Positions 46,621 through 61,655 of a DNA stretch of 64,000 nt are shown in pieces; positions within the stretch are counted from its first letter, which is position 1; the number at the start of each line of letters is the position of its first letter. This DNA is from Lathyrus oleraceus (lineage: Eukaryota; Streptophyta; Magnoliopsida; Fabales; Fabaceae): NCBI RefSeq assembly GCF_024323335.1, contig NC_066585.1, positions 345,283,846-345,347,845 on the forward strand. Reading direction: 5' to 3'. The notes under the pieces were generated by a model. It had not been told where the DNA came from. It did no database searches and saw nothing but the letters and a program-made list of their open reading frames with translations. The translations under genes and the position numbers were made by a program.

Positions 46621-47012
46621 ATTCAATTTGTTATGCAACTAGTTTGAAACTCAATAAAATATATTTAACTCCATTTGCCCCATAGCAAAGATATTCATTT
46701 CATCTTTTTACACAAATTAAGATGTTTTATATAAATAAAAGACAGTTATATTTTTATTAAATTACTCTTATTAACAATTAGTGTGTTTGCTGTTATTAAA
46801 ATTACAAAGTGAAATATATGAATTTGAAAATGATACAAGAAATTTAAGAAATACTAGATACAATTAAAAAAAGTATTATTATATTTAAATTGAATGTTCA
46901 ATTAGTTCCGAAAATTTATTTTTAACAAATACACCATTCATTATGAGAAAAAAATGGATTACACGTTGTGACTAAATGTAAAAATACAACATTTTATTGT
47001 GAGAATTACTTT

Positions 47013-47069
<57 letters not shown>

Positions 47070-47549
47070 GTAATTTGTTCTTCTAGGTAAATAATAAATA
47101 TATTACTCAAATGTTTGAAATTCCCATTTAAATTTTTTAAAGAGATAAATATACACTTAATTCTAAGAGTTACTATAAGTCAAATTAACTTTGTGCATTA
47201 AACTTAGAAATTAAATTAAAAAAACCTAGCACAAAATGCATGTTTGTGGAACAAATGAAAAACATGCGTTGTAGAAAGCATGATATTCATGCTCTTTTTG
47301 TATAATATATAATATTTTTAATCTAATATATAATTCAACGATATAAATAAAAAAGTTGATGATTTTCTCATAATTAAAAAAAATTATAAACTTTTTCTCT
47401 TCATATATGGTAAATGAGTGAGAATTATTTTTTAATCAAATTATTTTAACAGTTACAATTGTCTTTGAAAATATCAATCAAATTCAACTATTGAAATAAT
47501 ATTCATTTTTTTCTTATAAATTGTTAGAAAATCTTCAACTTTAGATATA
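46621..47549. other. AT-rich intergenic sequence with microsatellite
   Basis: Very AT-rich. Apart from the (AAT)n run at 47014 I see no feature. Confidence 0.4.
47014..47069. repeat. (AAT)n microsatellite
   Basis: An uninterrupted run of about 18 AAT units. A shorter one (7-8 units) is at 47982-48004 inside the hAT element. Confidence 0.95.
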
Positions 47550-47557
47550 CACTCCAT

Positions 47558-48135
47558 CAGGGACGATGGAGCTGAGATTTTAAACTGCGAGGGCAATATA
47601 TAAATATATGAAGTTATTTCTACTTATTTTTAAAACATAAATATATATTATGTTTATTTTTTAGTGAAATTTATCTCTAAAAAAATATTTAAGAATTATC
47701 TAAATTTTTTACTTTTATAATTTTCTATATTTTATTATTAAAAATAATATTTTTTATGAGATCATAATATTAATATAAAATTCTATAAATTAATTTTTTT
47801 AAAAGATTTAGGAAAAAATATTTTGAAATTATACAAAAAACATAATTATTCAAGTATAGTCTGACATATTTTGATTTAATTATTGATATTAAAAATAAAA
47901 AACTCACATTAATTTCGAACAATATCCTAAACAAATATTCATATACTTTATAATTTTCAACTAACTTTTAATAATATATTCATAATAATAATAATAATAA
48001 TAATATTTCAATTAATTTAAAATATACTATTTTGGTTAAATATATTATTTTGATTAATTTATATATATAAATTTGTTTTTTAAAAAACATAGTGGGGGCA
48101 CATGCCCCCATACAATGCATGTGCCTCCGTCTTTG
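47558..48135. mobile_element. Non-autonomous hAT-type element with perfect 8-bp duplication
   Basis: The element is 578 bp and starts CAGGGACGATGGAGC; the right end read in reverse is CAAAGACGGAGGCAC. These agree with the CAGGG-CGGAG ends common in plant hAT elements. The 8 bases CACTCCAT stand on both sides (47550-47557 and 48136-48143), the target duplication size of hAT transposases. Near the right end GGGGGCA and TGCCCCC (48095-48110) form a tight palindrome. The AT-rich interior has no transposase, so movement must have depended on another element. Confidence 0.85.
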
Positions 48136-48162
48136 CACTCCATCATCAACCTGTTTATTTCT

Positions 48163-50650
<2,488 letters not shown>

Positions 50651-50659
50651 ATTGAATCT

Positions 50660-52659
50660 ATCCTAAAAAATTTGTCCTAATTAAGACGATATTGTTTAGA
50701 ACTGAGCCTTAAATAATATTGATTGGATGGTTTTTTCTAATGAATGTAATATTGCAAAAAAATAATAATTATTAATTTCTCACTTTTATCTTTACCAATA
50801 ACTCTTTATTATTGTGTTTTCATTTTATTAATAAAGTGAAAATTTAATAATATTTATTCAGAGCAAGTTTGTAAACGGTTAAGAAAAGTCATTGAAAAGC
50901 CATACAGATGTTTATGGTATAGTGTTTTTTATATTTTTACCTTATATTATATATTTCATAAATATGGTTTTATATTCAACTTAATAGTTTATTTAACGTT
51001 GATTTGATTTGATTATATTGCGTCAAGTGAACATTTGAGTGAAAAAATAACTTTGAATGAATTAAAATATTTATGAAAAAATAAAATATTTTAAATTTTT
51101 AATTCTTATTAATAAAATTTAGTTTTTTATTAGTAAAATTTAATTTAATTTCTTTAAATTGTTTTTTTGACTAAATATTTACATTCATTAAAACTTATAC
51201 AACAACTTTATAGGTTATTCCTCACAAAATAAATCTAGGATAAAATTTGACTTTTATAATTTTTAATTCTAGAATTTCAAATTGATAATCCCAATATATT
51301 TGAAATTTACTTTAGATTTTTTTTCAAAACAAAGTTGGCTGAGGATCAAAAGATCGTATATATAAGTTAAAATAATAAATAATTTTATGTCTTAATTTGG
51401 GATAACTAAGCCCTCAAACATAATAATTAGAATGATTTCTTTAAAATAACATTTAATTTGGAATCATATAATTGCATAATTCTTTTAAAAAAAACACTTA
51501 ATTTAGAATCATATAAATTACAATAGTACTATAGCAATTCATTAAGTTTCATTATATTTTATGTGTAATTTACATAACTTTTTTATTATAAATATTGGAT
51601 ATAAATCAATCGATCATTGCAAATATAATTGCTACTTGAAGCTCCAAAAATGCCTTTCCTCTTTCTTATTGTAATAACGTATAATAATATTTTAAATTTA
51701 TTATGAATTATTAGGCATAAAAAGTAATTAGATTCTCAGGAGTTTATTAAAAAAAAAAAGGTAAAAAACTTATTGTGATCTTAGATCATATAAGCTACGG
51801 TGGAATGAAACTTCGTTGGTGATTCTTTGATGTTGTACCATTGATCGAATCTTGTAATTACAGTTCTTTTTGAACCAGAAGCATTGATCTTGAATCAATA
51901 TTTTTTATTGACGTCGATCTTGAATCAACATTATTAATCTTTGGGGATGACAGTTCACATAGGGGATATCTGGTTAGCATCCCAACACCTAAATTAATTT
52001 TAGGTTTAAGATGACTGTAGTTGTTGCTATTTAATATTGATTAACAAGATGCCATAGTTAACTCAGGCTCATTGGTACGTAACTATTTTCCTATATTTTT
52101 CATTAAATTATTGAAGTAGTTTTCAAAGTGGAAGTTAATTCTGCCTAATAACCATTTGTTTACTAAATTATGGAAATATTTCCACTACTTAGACATCAAC
52201 AATTAGGTCAGTGTAGGTGCTTTTCTTTCGGCTATTTGATAACACATGTATGAAAGACAAGTGATTCATTGACTTTAAGAATGGAACTTACAAAAATTAA
52301 TGAATTTCTAGATTAGAGTTTTTTTTTAGCATCAAAGCATAGTTGTAATTATAATTATAGTAATTATAATAAGATATGTATCGTATTTTATGTAATAGTC
52401 ATCATACAACTACAATTATTAGGGAAAGCAAATCTAAAATTTTGTTGGTATATAAGTCTGCTTGTATGGAGTTCTATGGCAATTTAACATTAGCATTACA
52501 TGCATGAATTTCTGTAACCTATTTCTGAGGATGTTTCATACATCAGTGGATAAATATGGTTAAAGGAAAGAAGAAACATTTCTGTACGTATTTGAGTATC
52601 TTTGATTTAATCTAATTGTCATGAGTTTGACTCAAATATAATTCTCACACGCTCATTGC
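50660..52659. other. AT-rich intergenic sequence, 2 kb
   Basis: I see no gene, no clear repeat and no element boundary. The two AGAATCATATAA-like words near 51460 and 51505 are short, local similarities only. Confidence 0.4.
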
Positions 52660-54110
52660 AGCCATATATTTTTGGGATACCTCCACTAACACCTTTCACC
52701 TTCCTTGCGGGATGATAACCCAAACACCTTTGATATTGCTGCCATTGTTGGTCTTCGACTAACTGGAGAGGCGTTTGAGCCTTCAACAAAAACCAAAACC
52801 ATACATAGGTTCACTTTCACCAAAACTTCCCACAGCGTATTTATCAAAGATCATCATGCTTCGGTATTCGCGTAGATGCTCATGAACACATTGCCTTCCC
52901 GACCTACTGGCTTGTCTGTTATGTCTTTTGTTCTTGATCTGTTCAAATTGCTAAAAGATTTGTTCCATTGGACATCCAACTTCATGATGGAAGAAAAGTC
53001 TACCTCAGAGGACTGATTCTATGTTGCCTATATGAATCTTTAGGGTTAGCATCTCAAGACCTTAAGAAAAGAATAAACCCTGAAAGTCTTCAGGTGGGTG
53101 ACACCATCTAGCTTTTGCAGTTATTACTCAATGCCACTTTCGAACCTTCCCTAAAAACCATGATTCCTCCTAAGTCAGAGGTAGGGGTCGAAGGTCCGAG
53201 GCTCGCCCGACATACTCCTGAAGATGGTAAAAATGTGTCTAAGGAGGTCTCTGAGACTTAGTTTGACATGTTTTAAATATGTAAGACGTTTCTCTAGACA
53301 ATGGCACCCTTTTCCAATCAATAATATGGACCTGAATTGTTCAGAAAACCATTTCCAAATCCCTCACGCGCATGATGAGTGAGACATACATGATACTTTG
53401 ATGGCATGCTTCCATCCCATCGTTCTGTGGACAAGGCCTACCTCCTATAAATCATGTATAAGAGAAGGTGCCTACAAACCAAACTTGGTGGCCAACCAAT
53501 TTGGTTTGAGCTAACTGCTCCCTAAAAGCTTGATTCCCAAAGCAGAGGCTTACTTCTTCTCTACCAATGCACCCAGTGAAAACTAACTCGAGAGTTGCCA
53601 TAGCTTTTGTAATATGAAACATATATTCCTCAATTCCTTCGAACTTTCTCTTTGTTACCATTGAACCCAAGAATTCGAGGACTGGTGGGCCCTTCATTAC
53701 ACAAGCTGCCAAATCCTACCCTCATGGTTCAACGTCTAATCAATGGTTTCTCTTTTCTGTGGGACTTAGAGAAGAAAAACAAAGGTAATCCTTAGTCGAC
53801 TAGTTATATAATGTGGAAAATCTTAGGATATACTCGTTTTAACTTGCCTTAAGTTTTTCTTTAGTTCTAATGCATTTTTTGTCGACCAATTATAGGTGAT
53901 CCCTCCAATTCAAAATCATTGATTGCTGCATCTCAAGGCATAAGCATTACAGGAATTTCACAGGTAAAAACGCGTCTAACCTTCTTTTTCTTTAGTTTTT
54001 TGTCAATGTCCTAATCTATTTTGTTCCTTCAGGGTCAAAATAAAGAAAATACTTCTTCTGCTACAGGGACTTCGAGGAAGAACACCTAACTAAATTAGGA
54101 CGCCAGCGCT
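52660..54110 (+). pseudogene. Plant mobile domain (PMD / aminotransferase-like) pseudogene
   Basis: Plus-strand frames give, in order: WDTSTNTFHLPCGMIT near 52672, FDIAAIVGLRLTGEAFEPS near 52725, VDAHEHIAFPTYWL near 52873, FVPLDIQLHDGRKVYLRGL near 52960 with LCCLYESLGLASQDL after it, and PNLVANQFGLS near 53480. This order fits the plant mobile domain, found in plant-specific genes such as MAIN and MAIL1 and in some transposons. Several frameshifts and stops break it. Splice-like introns at 53785-53895 (AAAG|GTAATC ... TATAG) and 53964-54032 (CACAG|GTAAAA ... CTTCAG) suggest a former intron-containing gene and not a processed copy. It is cut at 54127 by the copia element. A reading frame on the minus strand (53452-53712) is a shadow. 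Confidence 0.75.
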
Positions 54111-54127
54111 TCTTCCAGTGAAGAAAA

Positions 54128-55223
54128 TGTTAGTGTAAGCCCTAAAAGGCAATACTTTTGGTACTTGTATCGAATTATTTATTATTAATAAAAGGTTTTT
54201 TCTTTATTATGTTTATTTAATAAAGTCTCTAGAATAGCTAGTGCGTTTAATGTATCAAGTGTGACTTAATCATGAGATCACATTAAACATAAGGACACTA
54301 TTCTTAAAGTATCCGTAGTCGAGCTTTATTGTGAAGTGGGATAACATTAAAGTATTAAGACTATCATGTATACATAGACTGATGATCACATCTCATGGAT
54401 CATGGATAAGGAGTTATCAAGTCTTAAACATAGGTATGAATACTAAGAGTAATATTTATACTGGATTGACCCGCTATGAGAATACTATATAGAATGTTAT
54501 GCAAAGTGTCATAAGTTATTCTCATGGTGATAATGGTGTATACCACCCTTCGACCTGAAACCACTATGGACCCTAGATGTTGAGTCGAGTGCCTTATTGC
54601 TGATCAAACATTGTCCATAACTGGATGACCATAAAGACAGTTGATGGCTACTCCACGAAGCATGCTAAGGGACCTGAGTGACCTAGATGGAATTTGCCCA
54701 TCCTGCGTAACAGGATAAATGTCTATGGGCCCAATATTGAACTGGACAAGGATGACACAGTCTATGCCTTGTGTTCAATATAGACATAAGGGAAAAAGGG
54801 TAATTGTACACATAAGTATTATCACAAAAGGATTTGTCAGATCACATGACATTTTGTGTCTTGGGTAGCACTGATGTGTTGCTAGATACCGCTCACTGTT
54901 TATTATGTTAAATACGTGATTTAATATGATTGCCAATGCCACGAAAACCTACAGGGTCACACACAAAAGGACGGATTGATGAGAGATAGAGTAACTAAGG
55001 AACACCGTAAGGTACGGTGCACTTAAGTGAATTGTAGAACCTCGTAAGGTACAATGTACTTAAGTAGAATACGAAATATGGTAAGGTACCACACGCTTAA
55101 GTGATTTTGGCATATTATAAGATATGAGCCACATACACTTAAGTGGGATTTTTTAGCTTGCAGCCCACACAAGTGGTTCTATAAATAGAACCCTTGTGCA
55201 AAAGCATTTATGTAGTTGCAATT

Positions 55224-55284
<61 letters not shown>

Positions 55285-55515
55285 AAAGCCTTCATTCGTA
55301 GCAGCTAGCACTGAGATTGAAGGAATCTGTTCGTGTGGACTGAGTAGAGGCGTTGTCATCGTTCAACGTTCGTGATCGCTCCGTAGATTTGCATCAAATG
55401 TTTCAATCGTCACAAGAGGTAACGATTCTATCACTGATCATGCCCATTCGTAAGGATCACTAAATGAGATTTTTTTTTAAAATTTCGCTGTGTTTTGGAT
55501 CGCCCTTTTCCTTCA
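54128..55515 (+). repeat. 5' LTR of copia element
   Basis: 1388 bp from TGTTAGTGTAAGCCC to TTCCTTCA. The first about 960 bp match 60694-61655. It contains repeated short words such as GTAAGGTAC and CACTTAAGTG near 55000-55140 and a CT microsatellite at 55229. Confidence 0.92.
55229..55280. repeat. (TC)n microsatellite in copia LTR
   Basis: 26 TC units near the 3' part of the LTR. The equivalent part of the 3' LTR is lost, so it cannot be compared. Confidence 0.95.
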
Positions 55516-55516
55516 G

Positions 55517-55530
55517 TGGTATCAGAGCCA
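55517..55530 (+). promoter_or_regulatory. Primer binding site (initiator tRNA-Met type), copia
   Basis: TGGTATCAGAGCCA starts one base after the LTR end, the usual copia primer site complementary to the 3' end of initiator tRNA-Met. Confidence 0.92.
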
Positions 55531-57165
55531 CTTACGAAACCATGCATCTGATAGTTGTTTATTTTATATATTTTCTATATTAATATGATTAAAATACAGA
55601 ATGAATCAAAGAATAAACGAGCAATTAAATTTGGCATCATGTGTGTACGATTAAGATTATTGATGTTGATTATGCTTCGGAATCCGACGTTAGTATGGTG
55701 AAGCAGCGATACATCGATCGTCCATAGGTTACGCAATTGAGATTGATCAAGTTATATATATGATATAAGTAATCCTGATGCAAAATACGGTATATATGAT
55801 ATATTGTTTCTGTTTCGTTCATTCAAACACTTAATGGTTGTTTTCCTTTGAGCGATCAATGGTCATTTGCTTCTTGATCCGACATTAGTATGGTGAAGCA
55901 ATGATGTGTTGATCAATCATACTGAATTAACAATCGAGGTGTGAAATTGGTGCATTAGGGTTAATGACGGCATAAGGGTTGTGTTGTCAAAGAGTTATGC
56001 GATTAGGGTTGTGATTGCGCAAGAGTTGTGCTTTAAAGTATTAAGTGTTGATGCGAAAAACGACGTCGATTTCAAATTAATTATTCATTAAAATTTTGAG
56101 TCGGGGCGCTGCCCCCTTGAACCACCGTTCGCTGACCGAGCAGCGGAACCCCCGACTAACTCTGCATAGTATGATCAATCGCCAAAATTTAATTTGGTTT
56201 TAATTAATTAACACAATTTAAATTAATAATAATAATGTGTTTATTATTATTGTCTTGTGGTGATCGGTTATGGCCTTAGTTTTCCTTTATTTTGTTTTGG
56301 GATTTTAAAATACGACCTGCGTGTCGTGCCTCTCTTTTAATCTCTTAATGTAACTTCTTTTCTCATCTCACTCCCTCGTATGTAAAACGATTTTCTTTTA
56401 TATGATGTAATGTTATGAAGAAAGAGAAGAATACAATATCAAAGGAGGACAACCTTGAAGATCTTGCTTGTAGAAGTTTAGATCGTTATTAGGTTAGCTT
56501 AGGTTCTCTCATTGGCTTGGAGAGCAATTGCGCTAGGGGACATAACTGTTTCATTATGTATGTTGATGCATGTGAATGTATGTTGATGCATGTGTGAGAC
56601 GATTTATATGATAAATAAGCCAGTGAGATCAGAATAATTGCAAATTCCCTCAAATTGAATAAAATATTAAGTTTATTCTTTCCAAGTTTTAGCACTCATC
56701 AAGACTAGTATCGAATAATGTAGGTTTCGCCTATGCGAGGTGCATATTCTATATTCGTAAGGTGCGATGGGATAATTGTAATATCAAATTGCTAAAAGAA
56801 TGGGTCAAACTTAACTAAACAAATTATAATAAGATTATATATGTTTAGAAGCAAGAGTTGGAAATGATCCATGTGATGGATTAGAATAAGGAGTTATTCA
56901 CCCAACTAAAATATTTGAGAGTTGTATTAGAACAATTGGAAGGAGTTCCTACCTAAATAACCTAGTTTTGTGTAATCCGCCTACGCGGACTTAAAACAAA
57001 GTGAAATGTGGATCTCGACCCACTAGAAAATCTTCCAACGGGATTTTCCGAATCAAATGGTGAGGGTCATTTGTTTTGAGTAAAATAGTGGGAGCATATT
57101 TAATAAAAGGCCTAATTAAATATGTTATTGATACTTATATTTTCATTATTTTCATGTAGATTACC
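55531..57165 (+). other. Leader of copia element
   Basis: About 1.6 kb untranslated. The word CCGACNTTAGTATGGTGAAG occurs twice (55684 and 55880), and there are several AGGGTTGTG words near 55970-56030. The segment at 56101-56160 (GGGGCGCTGCCCCC) is a GC-rich palindrome. I see no gene. Confidence 0.45.
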
Positions 57166-58323
57166 ATGACAACAAACACCTCTAACAACATTTTGCGATC
57201 AATCCTTGACAAGGAAAAATTGTCTGGGACAAATTTTCTGGATTGACACCGAAATCTGAGGATTGTCCTCAAACATGATAGATAGTTGTATGTCTTGGAG
57301 AAACCTGTTCCTTAAGAGAAACCTCCTAGTTTTGCACCTAAGGCAGGAAGAGATACTTATAAGAAGCATGTCGATGATGCCAATGAAACTACTTGCCTCA
57401 TGCTAGCTACCATGAACTCAGAGTTGCAAAAGCAACATGAGAATATGGCAGCGTTCGATATGATCGAACACCTGAAGATGCTTTATCAAGAGCAAGCAAG
57501 GCGTGAAAGGTTTGAAGTTTCAAAAGTCCTTTTTCAAGGAAAGTTAGCTGAGGGAGCCCTTATAGGTCCCCATGTGCTCAAGATGATTGGGTATGTGGAG
57601 AACCTTGAGAGGTTAGGTTTTCCCCTCGGAAAGGAACTTGCGACTGATTTGATCTTGCAATCGTTGCCAGATAGATTCAGTCAATTTGTCCTTAATTTCA
57701 ATATGAATGATATGGACAAATCTCTTCTTGAACTGCTAGCCATGTTAAGAACTGTTGAGCAGAATCTGAAGTCAAAAGGGAAGTCTATTATGATGATCAG
57801 AAATAGAAAGAGACAGAACAAAAGACCCACCAAGCAGGGTGATAAAGGGAAAGGCAAGGAAGTTGCCAAACCCAAACCCATTATTGCTGCTTTGAAGCCT
57901 AGTGGAGGCATAACAAAGGAAGACACCTACTTCCATTGCGGTAAGACCAGACACTAGAAGAGAAACTGCCAAAAGTACCTGGAAGATAAGAATGGAGTAG
58001 AGACTTCAACTTCAGGTATTTTTGTTATTGAAATTAATTTATCTACTTCTGCATCATGGGTATTAGATACTGGATGCGGTTCTCACATTTGTACCAATGT
58101 GCAGGGGCTAAAAAGGAGTAGAGATTTAGCAAAAGGTGAAGTTGACCTACGAGTTGGCAATGGAGCAAAGGCTGTTGCTTTAGCCGTAGGAACTTATGTA
58201 TTGACTTTACCTAGTGGTTTAATAATTCAGTTAGAGAACTGTTATTATGTACCTGCAATTATCAGGAATATTATTTTTGTTTCTTGTTTGGACAAGTTTG
58301 GTTTTTCATTTATAATAGAATAA
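57166..58323 (+). pseudogene. copia gag and protease, degenerate
   Basis: The ATG at 57166 opens MTTNTSNNILRSILDKEKLS, a usual copia gag start. Stops follow at about 57244, 57283 and 57313. From 57400 the frame is open through the gag core (LKMLYQEQARRERFEVSKVL, DLILQSLPDRFSQFVLNFNM) and a Lys-rich linker to the zinc knuckle near 57930. The first Cys of the CCHC knuckle is Tyr, and the Trp after the His is a TAG. The aspartic protease follows, with DTGCGSHIC at 58066 and LRVGNGAKA near 58153, ending at TAA 58321. The changes would abolish particle formation. Confidence 0.9.
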
Positions 58324-59560
58324 TTGTTGCTCAATTTATTTGAATGATATATTCTATGCTACTACACAAATGAACAATGGACTATATGTCCTTGATCTTG
58401 AAATGCCTATTTATAACATTAATACTAAAAGGATGAAACCTAATGAGTTAAATCCAACTTACCTTTAGCATTGTCGATTAGGCCACATAAATGAGAAACG
58501 CATTTTCAAACTCCATAAAGATGGACTATTGGACTCTTTTGATTATGAATCATATGAGACATGCAGATCTTGTTTAATTGGAAAGATGGCAAAGTCTCCA
58601 TTCACAAGAAAAGGTGAAATAACTAATGATCTTTTGGCCCTCATACATACTGATGTATGTGGACCACTGAACATACCAGCCAGAGAAGGCTTTCAGTACT
58701 TCATCATATTTATTGATGATTTCAGTAGATATGGTTATGTGTATTTAATGAAACACAAATCAGAGTCCTTTGAAAATTTCAAGGAATTCAAGAATGAAGT
58801 ACAAAACCAACTAGGTAAGAATATTAAAACTCTTCGATCAGATTGAGGTGGTGAGTATTTAAGCCTAGAGTTTGATGACCATCTAAAAGAGTGTGGGATC
58901 CTATCCTAACTTACTCCTCCTGGAACACCCCAATGGAACGGTGTATAAGAGAGAAGAAATCGAACCCTGTTAGACATGGTCCGATTCATGATGAGTCACG
59001 CCGATCTTCCAAACTCCTTTTGGGGACATGCACTATTGACAGCAGCTTACACACTTAACCGTCTTTCATCCAAAAAGGTTAAGAAGACACCATATGAGAT
59101 ATGGAGTGGTAAGAAACCACATATGTCTTACATAAATATTTGGGGTTGCGAAGTTTATGTGAAACGACAAATTTCAACTAAGCTTGAGCCCAAATCTGAC
59201 AAATGCTTATTTGTGGGGTATCCTAAAGAAACAAGAGGGTATTACTTCTACAATCCTTCTGAGGGCAAAGTGTTTGTCGCTCGAACTGGAGGTTTCCTAG
59301 AAAAGGATTTTATTTCCAAAGGAATCAGTGGGAGGAAAGTAGAGCTTGAAGAAATTCAAGAATCACAAAGCATTGATACACCTATGGAGGAATTAGAGCA
59401 AGAAACACAAGTAGTTGTGGAAGAGCAACCTGCTCAAGTAGAACAAGACCAACGTAGGTCAAGCAGAATACGTCACCTACCTGAGAGATATGGATATCTC
59501 ATAACTGATCAAGTTGATGTATTACTCATGGATCAGGATGAGCCTGTGACCTACCAATAG
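58324..59560 (+). pseudogene. copia integrase, degenerate
   Basis: The pre-integrase HHCC segment is near 58470-58590 (HCRLGHINEKRIFKL, CRSCLIGKM). The core has D in HTDVCGP near 58651, D in TLRSD near 58842 followed by a TGA, and E near 58950 in a WNGV-stop-ERRNRTLLDM block. After 58976 the C-terminal part is open: FWGHALLTAAYTLNRL, KPHMSYINIWGCEVYVK and KCLFVGYPKETRGYYFYNP, then an acidic/Gln-rich linker to a TAG at 59558-59560. Stops near 58447, 58844, 58905 and 58947 make it inactive. Confidence 0.9.
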
Positions 59561-60679
59561 GCCATAACTGGTCCTGAGTCTGAGAAGTGGCTAGAAGCCA
59601 TGAAATCTGAAATGGATTCCATGTACACAAACCAATTTTGGACCTTGGTAGAACCTCCTGTAGGAGTTAACCCTATAGGATGCAAGTGGGTCTTCAAAAA
59701 GAAGTTTGACATGGATGGTAAGGTACATACCTATAAGGCAAGACTAGTTGCAAAAGGATATAAACAAATTCATGGGGTTGACTATGATATAACCTTTTCA
59801 CCAGTTGCAATGCTTAAATCTGTTTGGATTTTACTTGCTATCGCTGCATATCATGATTATGAAATATGGCAGATGGATGTCAAAACTGCTTTCCTTAATG
59901 GGAATCTTCTTGAGGATGTGTACATGACACAACCTGAAGCATTTGACATACCAGAAAAAGCCCAAAAGATATGTAAGTTACAAAGATCAATCTATGGATT
60001 GAAGCAAGCTTCCAGAAGCTGGAATCTTCGTTTTGATGAAATAGTAAAACAATATGGATTCATCAAGAACGAAGATGAGCCTTGTGCCTACAAGAAGGTT
60101 AGTGGGAGCATGATCGTTTTCCTGGTATTATATGTAGATGACATATTACTCATTGGAAACGATGTCCCTATCCTACAACAAGTAAAGTCTTGGTTGGGGA
60201 AATGCTTTTCTATGAAAGACCTAGGTGAAGCAACCTATATATTAGGAATCAGAATCTATAGAGATTGAGCATAAAAACTGCTTGGCCTAAATCAGAGTAG
60301 ATACATAGACAAAGTGCTAAGACGTTGTACTATGCATGATTCCAAGAAAGGATTCATACCTATGCAACATGGCCTGTGTCTATCAAAAACACAATCCCCT
60401 TCAACTAAGGAAGAAAGGGTTCGCAAGAATAAGATTCCATATGCATCTGCAATAGGATCTATCATGTATGCCATGTTATGTACTCGACTAGATGTCTCGT
60501 ATGCTTTAAGTGCAACGAGTACGTACCAATCTGATCCCGGTGATGCTCATTGGGTAGTTGTCAAGAATATCCTTAAGTATTTGAGAAGGACTAAGGACTC
60601 ATTCTTGATATATGGAGGTCAGAAGCATGATGGCCATACTAGATCTATGGGCATTAGGGGTATGCCTGATTGGCTCTAG
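59561..60679 (+). pseudogene. copia reverse transcriptase; RNase H deleted
   Basis: RT begins with SEKWLEAMKSEMDSMYTNQF, has GCKWVFKKKFD, YKARLVAKGY, the first catalytic Asp in WQMDVKTAFLNGNL near 59875, and YVDDILLIGN with YVDD at 60131-60142. A TGA at 60266 and a TAA near 60270 break it. After KNILKYLRRTKDSFLIYGG near 60617 the sequence jumps to the end words HTRSMGIR and DWL with a stop at 60677-60679. That ending normally follows the RNase H domain, so about 160-200 residues are missing while the C-terminal end and the polypurine tract are kept. Confidence 0.9.
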
Positions 60680-60681
60680 TG

Positions 60682-60693
60682 CTAGTGGGTGAT
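60682..60693 (+). promoter_or_regulatory. Polypurine tract, copia
   Basis: The segment GCTAGTGGGTGAT precedes the LTR start TGTTGGTG at 60694. The purine run is interrupted by T, and the tract may be slightly mutated. Confidence 0.6.
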
Positions 60694-61655
60694 TGTTGGT
60701 GTAAGCCCTAGAGGCCAATACTTTTGGTACTTGTATCGAATTATTTATTAATAATAAAAGGTTTTTTCTTTATTATGTTTGTTTAATAAAGTCCCAAGAA
60801 TAGCTAGTGCGTTTAATGTATCAAGTGTGACTTAATCATGAGATCACATTAAACATAAGGACACTATTCTTAAAGTATCCGTAGTCGGGCTTTATTGTGA
60901 AGTGGGATAACATTAAAGCATTAAGACTATTATGTATATATAGACTGATGATCACATCTCATGGATCATGGATAAGGAGTTATCAAGTCGTAAACATAGG
61001 TATGAATATTAAGAGTAATATTTATACTGAATAGACCCGCTATGAGAATACTATATAGAATGTTATGCAAAGTGTCATAAGTTATTCTCATGGTGATAAT
61101 GGTGTATACCACCATTCGATCTGAAACCATTATGGACCCTAGATGTAGAGTCGAGTGCCTTTTTGCTGATCAAACATTGTCCATAACTGGATGACCATAA
61201 AGACAGTTGATGGGTACTCCACGAAGCATGCTAAGGGACATGAGTGACCTAGATGGAATTTGCCCATCCTGCATAACAGGATAAATGTCTATGGGCTCAA
61301 TATTGAACTGGACAAGGATGACACAGTTTATGCCTTGTGTTCAATATAGACATAAGGGCAAAAGGGTAATTGTACACATAAGTATTATCACAAAAGGATT
61401 TGTTATATCACATGACATTTTCATGTCTTGGGTAGCAGTGATGTGTTGCTAGATACCGCTCACTATTTATTATGTTAAATACGTGATTTAATATGATTGC
61501 CAATGCAGCGAAAACCTACAGGGTCACACACAAAAGGACGGATTGATGAGAGATAGGGTAACTAAGGAACACCATAAGGTACATTGCACTTAAGTGAATT
61601 GTAGAACATCGTAAGGTACGGTGTACTTAAGTAGAATACGAAATATTTAAGGTGT
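60694..61655 (+). repeat. 3' LTR of copia element, first 962 bp
   Basis: Colinear with 54128-55086 of the 5' LTR. It ends abruptly at 61655, where an Ogre-like LTR starts with TGTAAGACCCC. The last five bases, GGTGT, may be the target duplication of that insertion. Confidence 0.92.

Larger units (their letters stand above)
54128..61655 (+). mobile_element. Ty1/copia retrotransposon, degenerate, 3' LTR truncated
   Basis: The order is 5' LTR, initiator-Met-type PBS, leader, gag-protease-integrase-RT in one broken frame, polypurine tract and 3' LTR. Integrase before RT shows copia. It sits in the end of the mobile-domain pseudogene. The 3' LTR is cut after 962 bp by an Ogre-like LTR at 61656. 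The RNase H domain is missing. The LTR copies show scattered point differences over the shared 960 bp, so it is not a very recent insertion. Confidence 0.93.

Noticed and set aside
53452..53712. 86-residue minus-strand frame
   Set aside because: It is antisense to the PNLVANQFGLS part of the plant-mobile-domain pseudogene, which reads on the plus strand and fits a known family.
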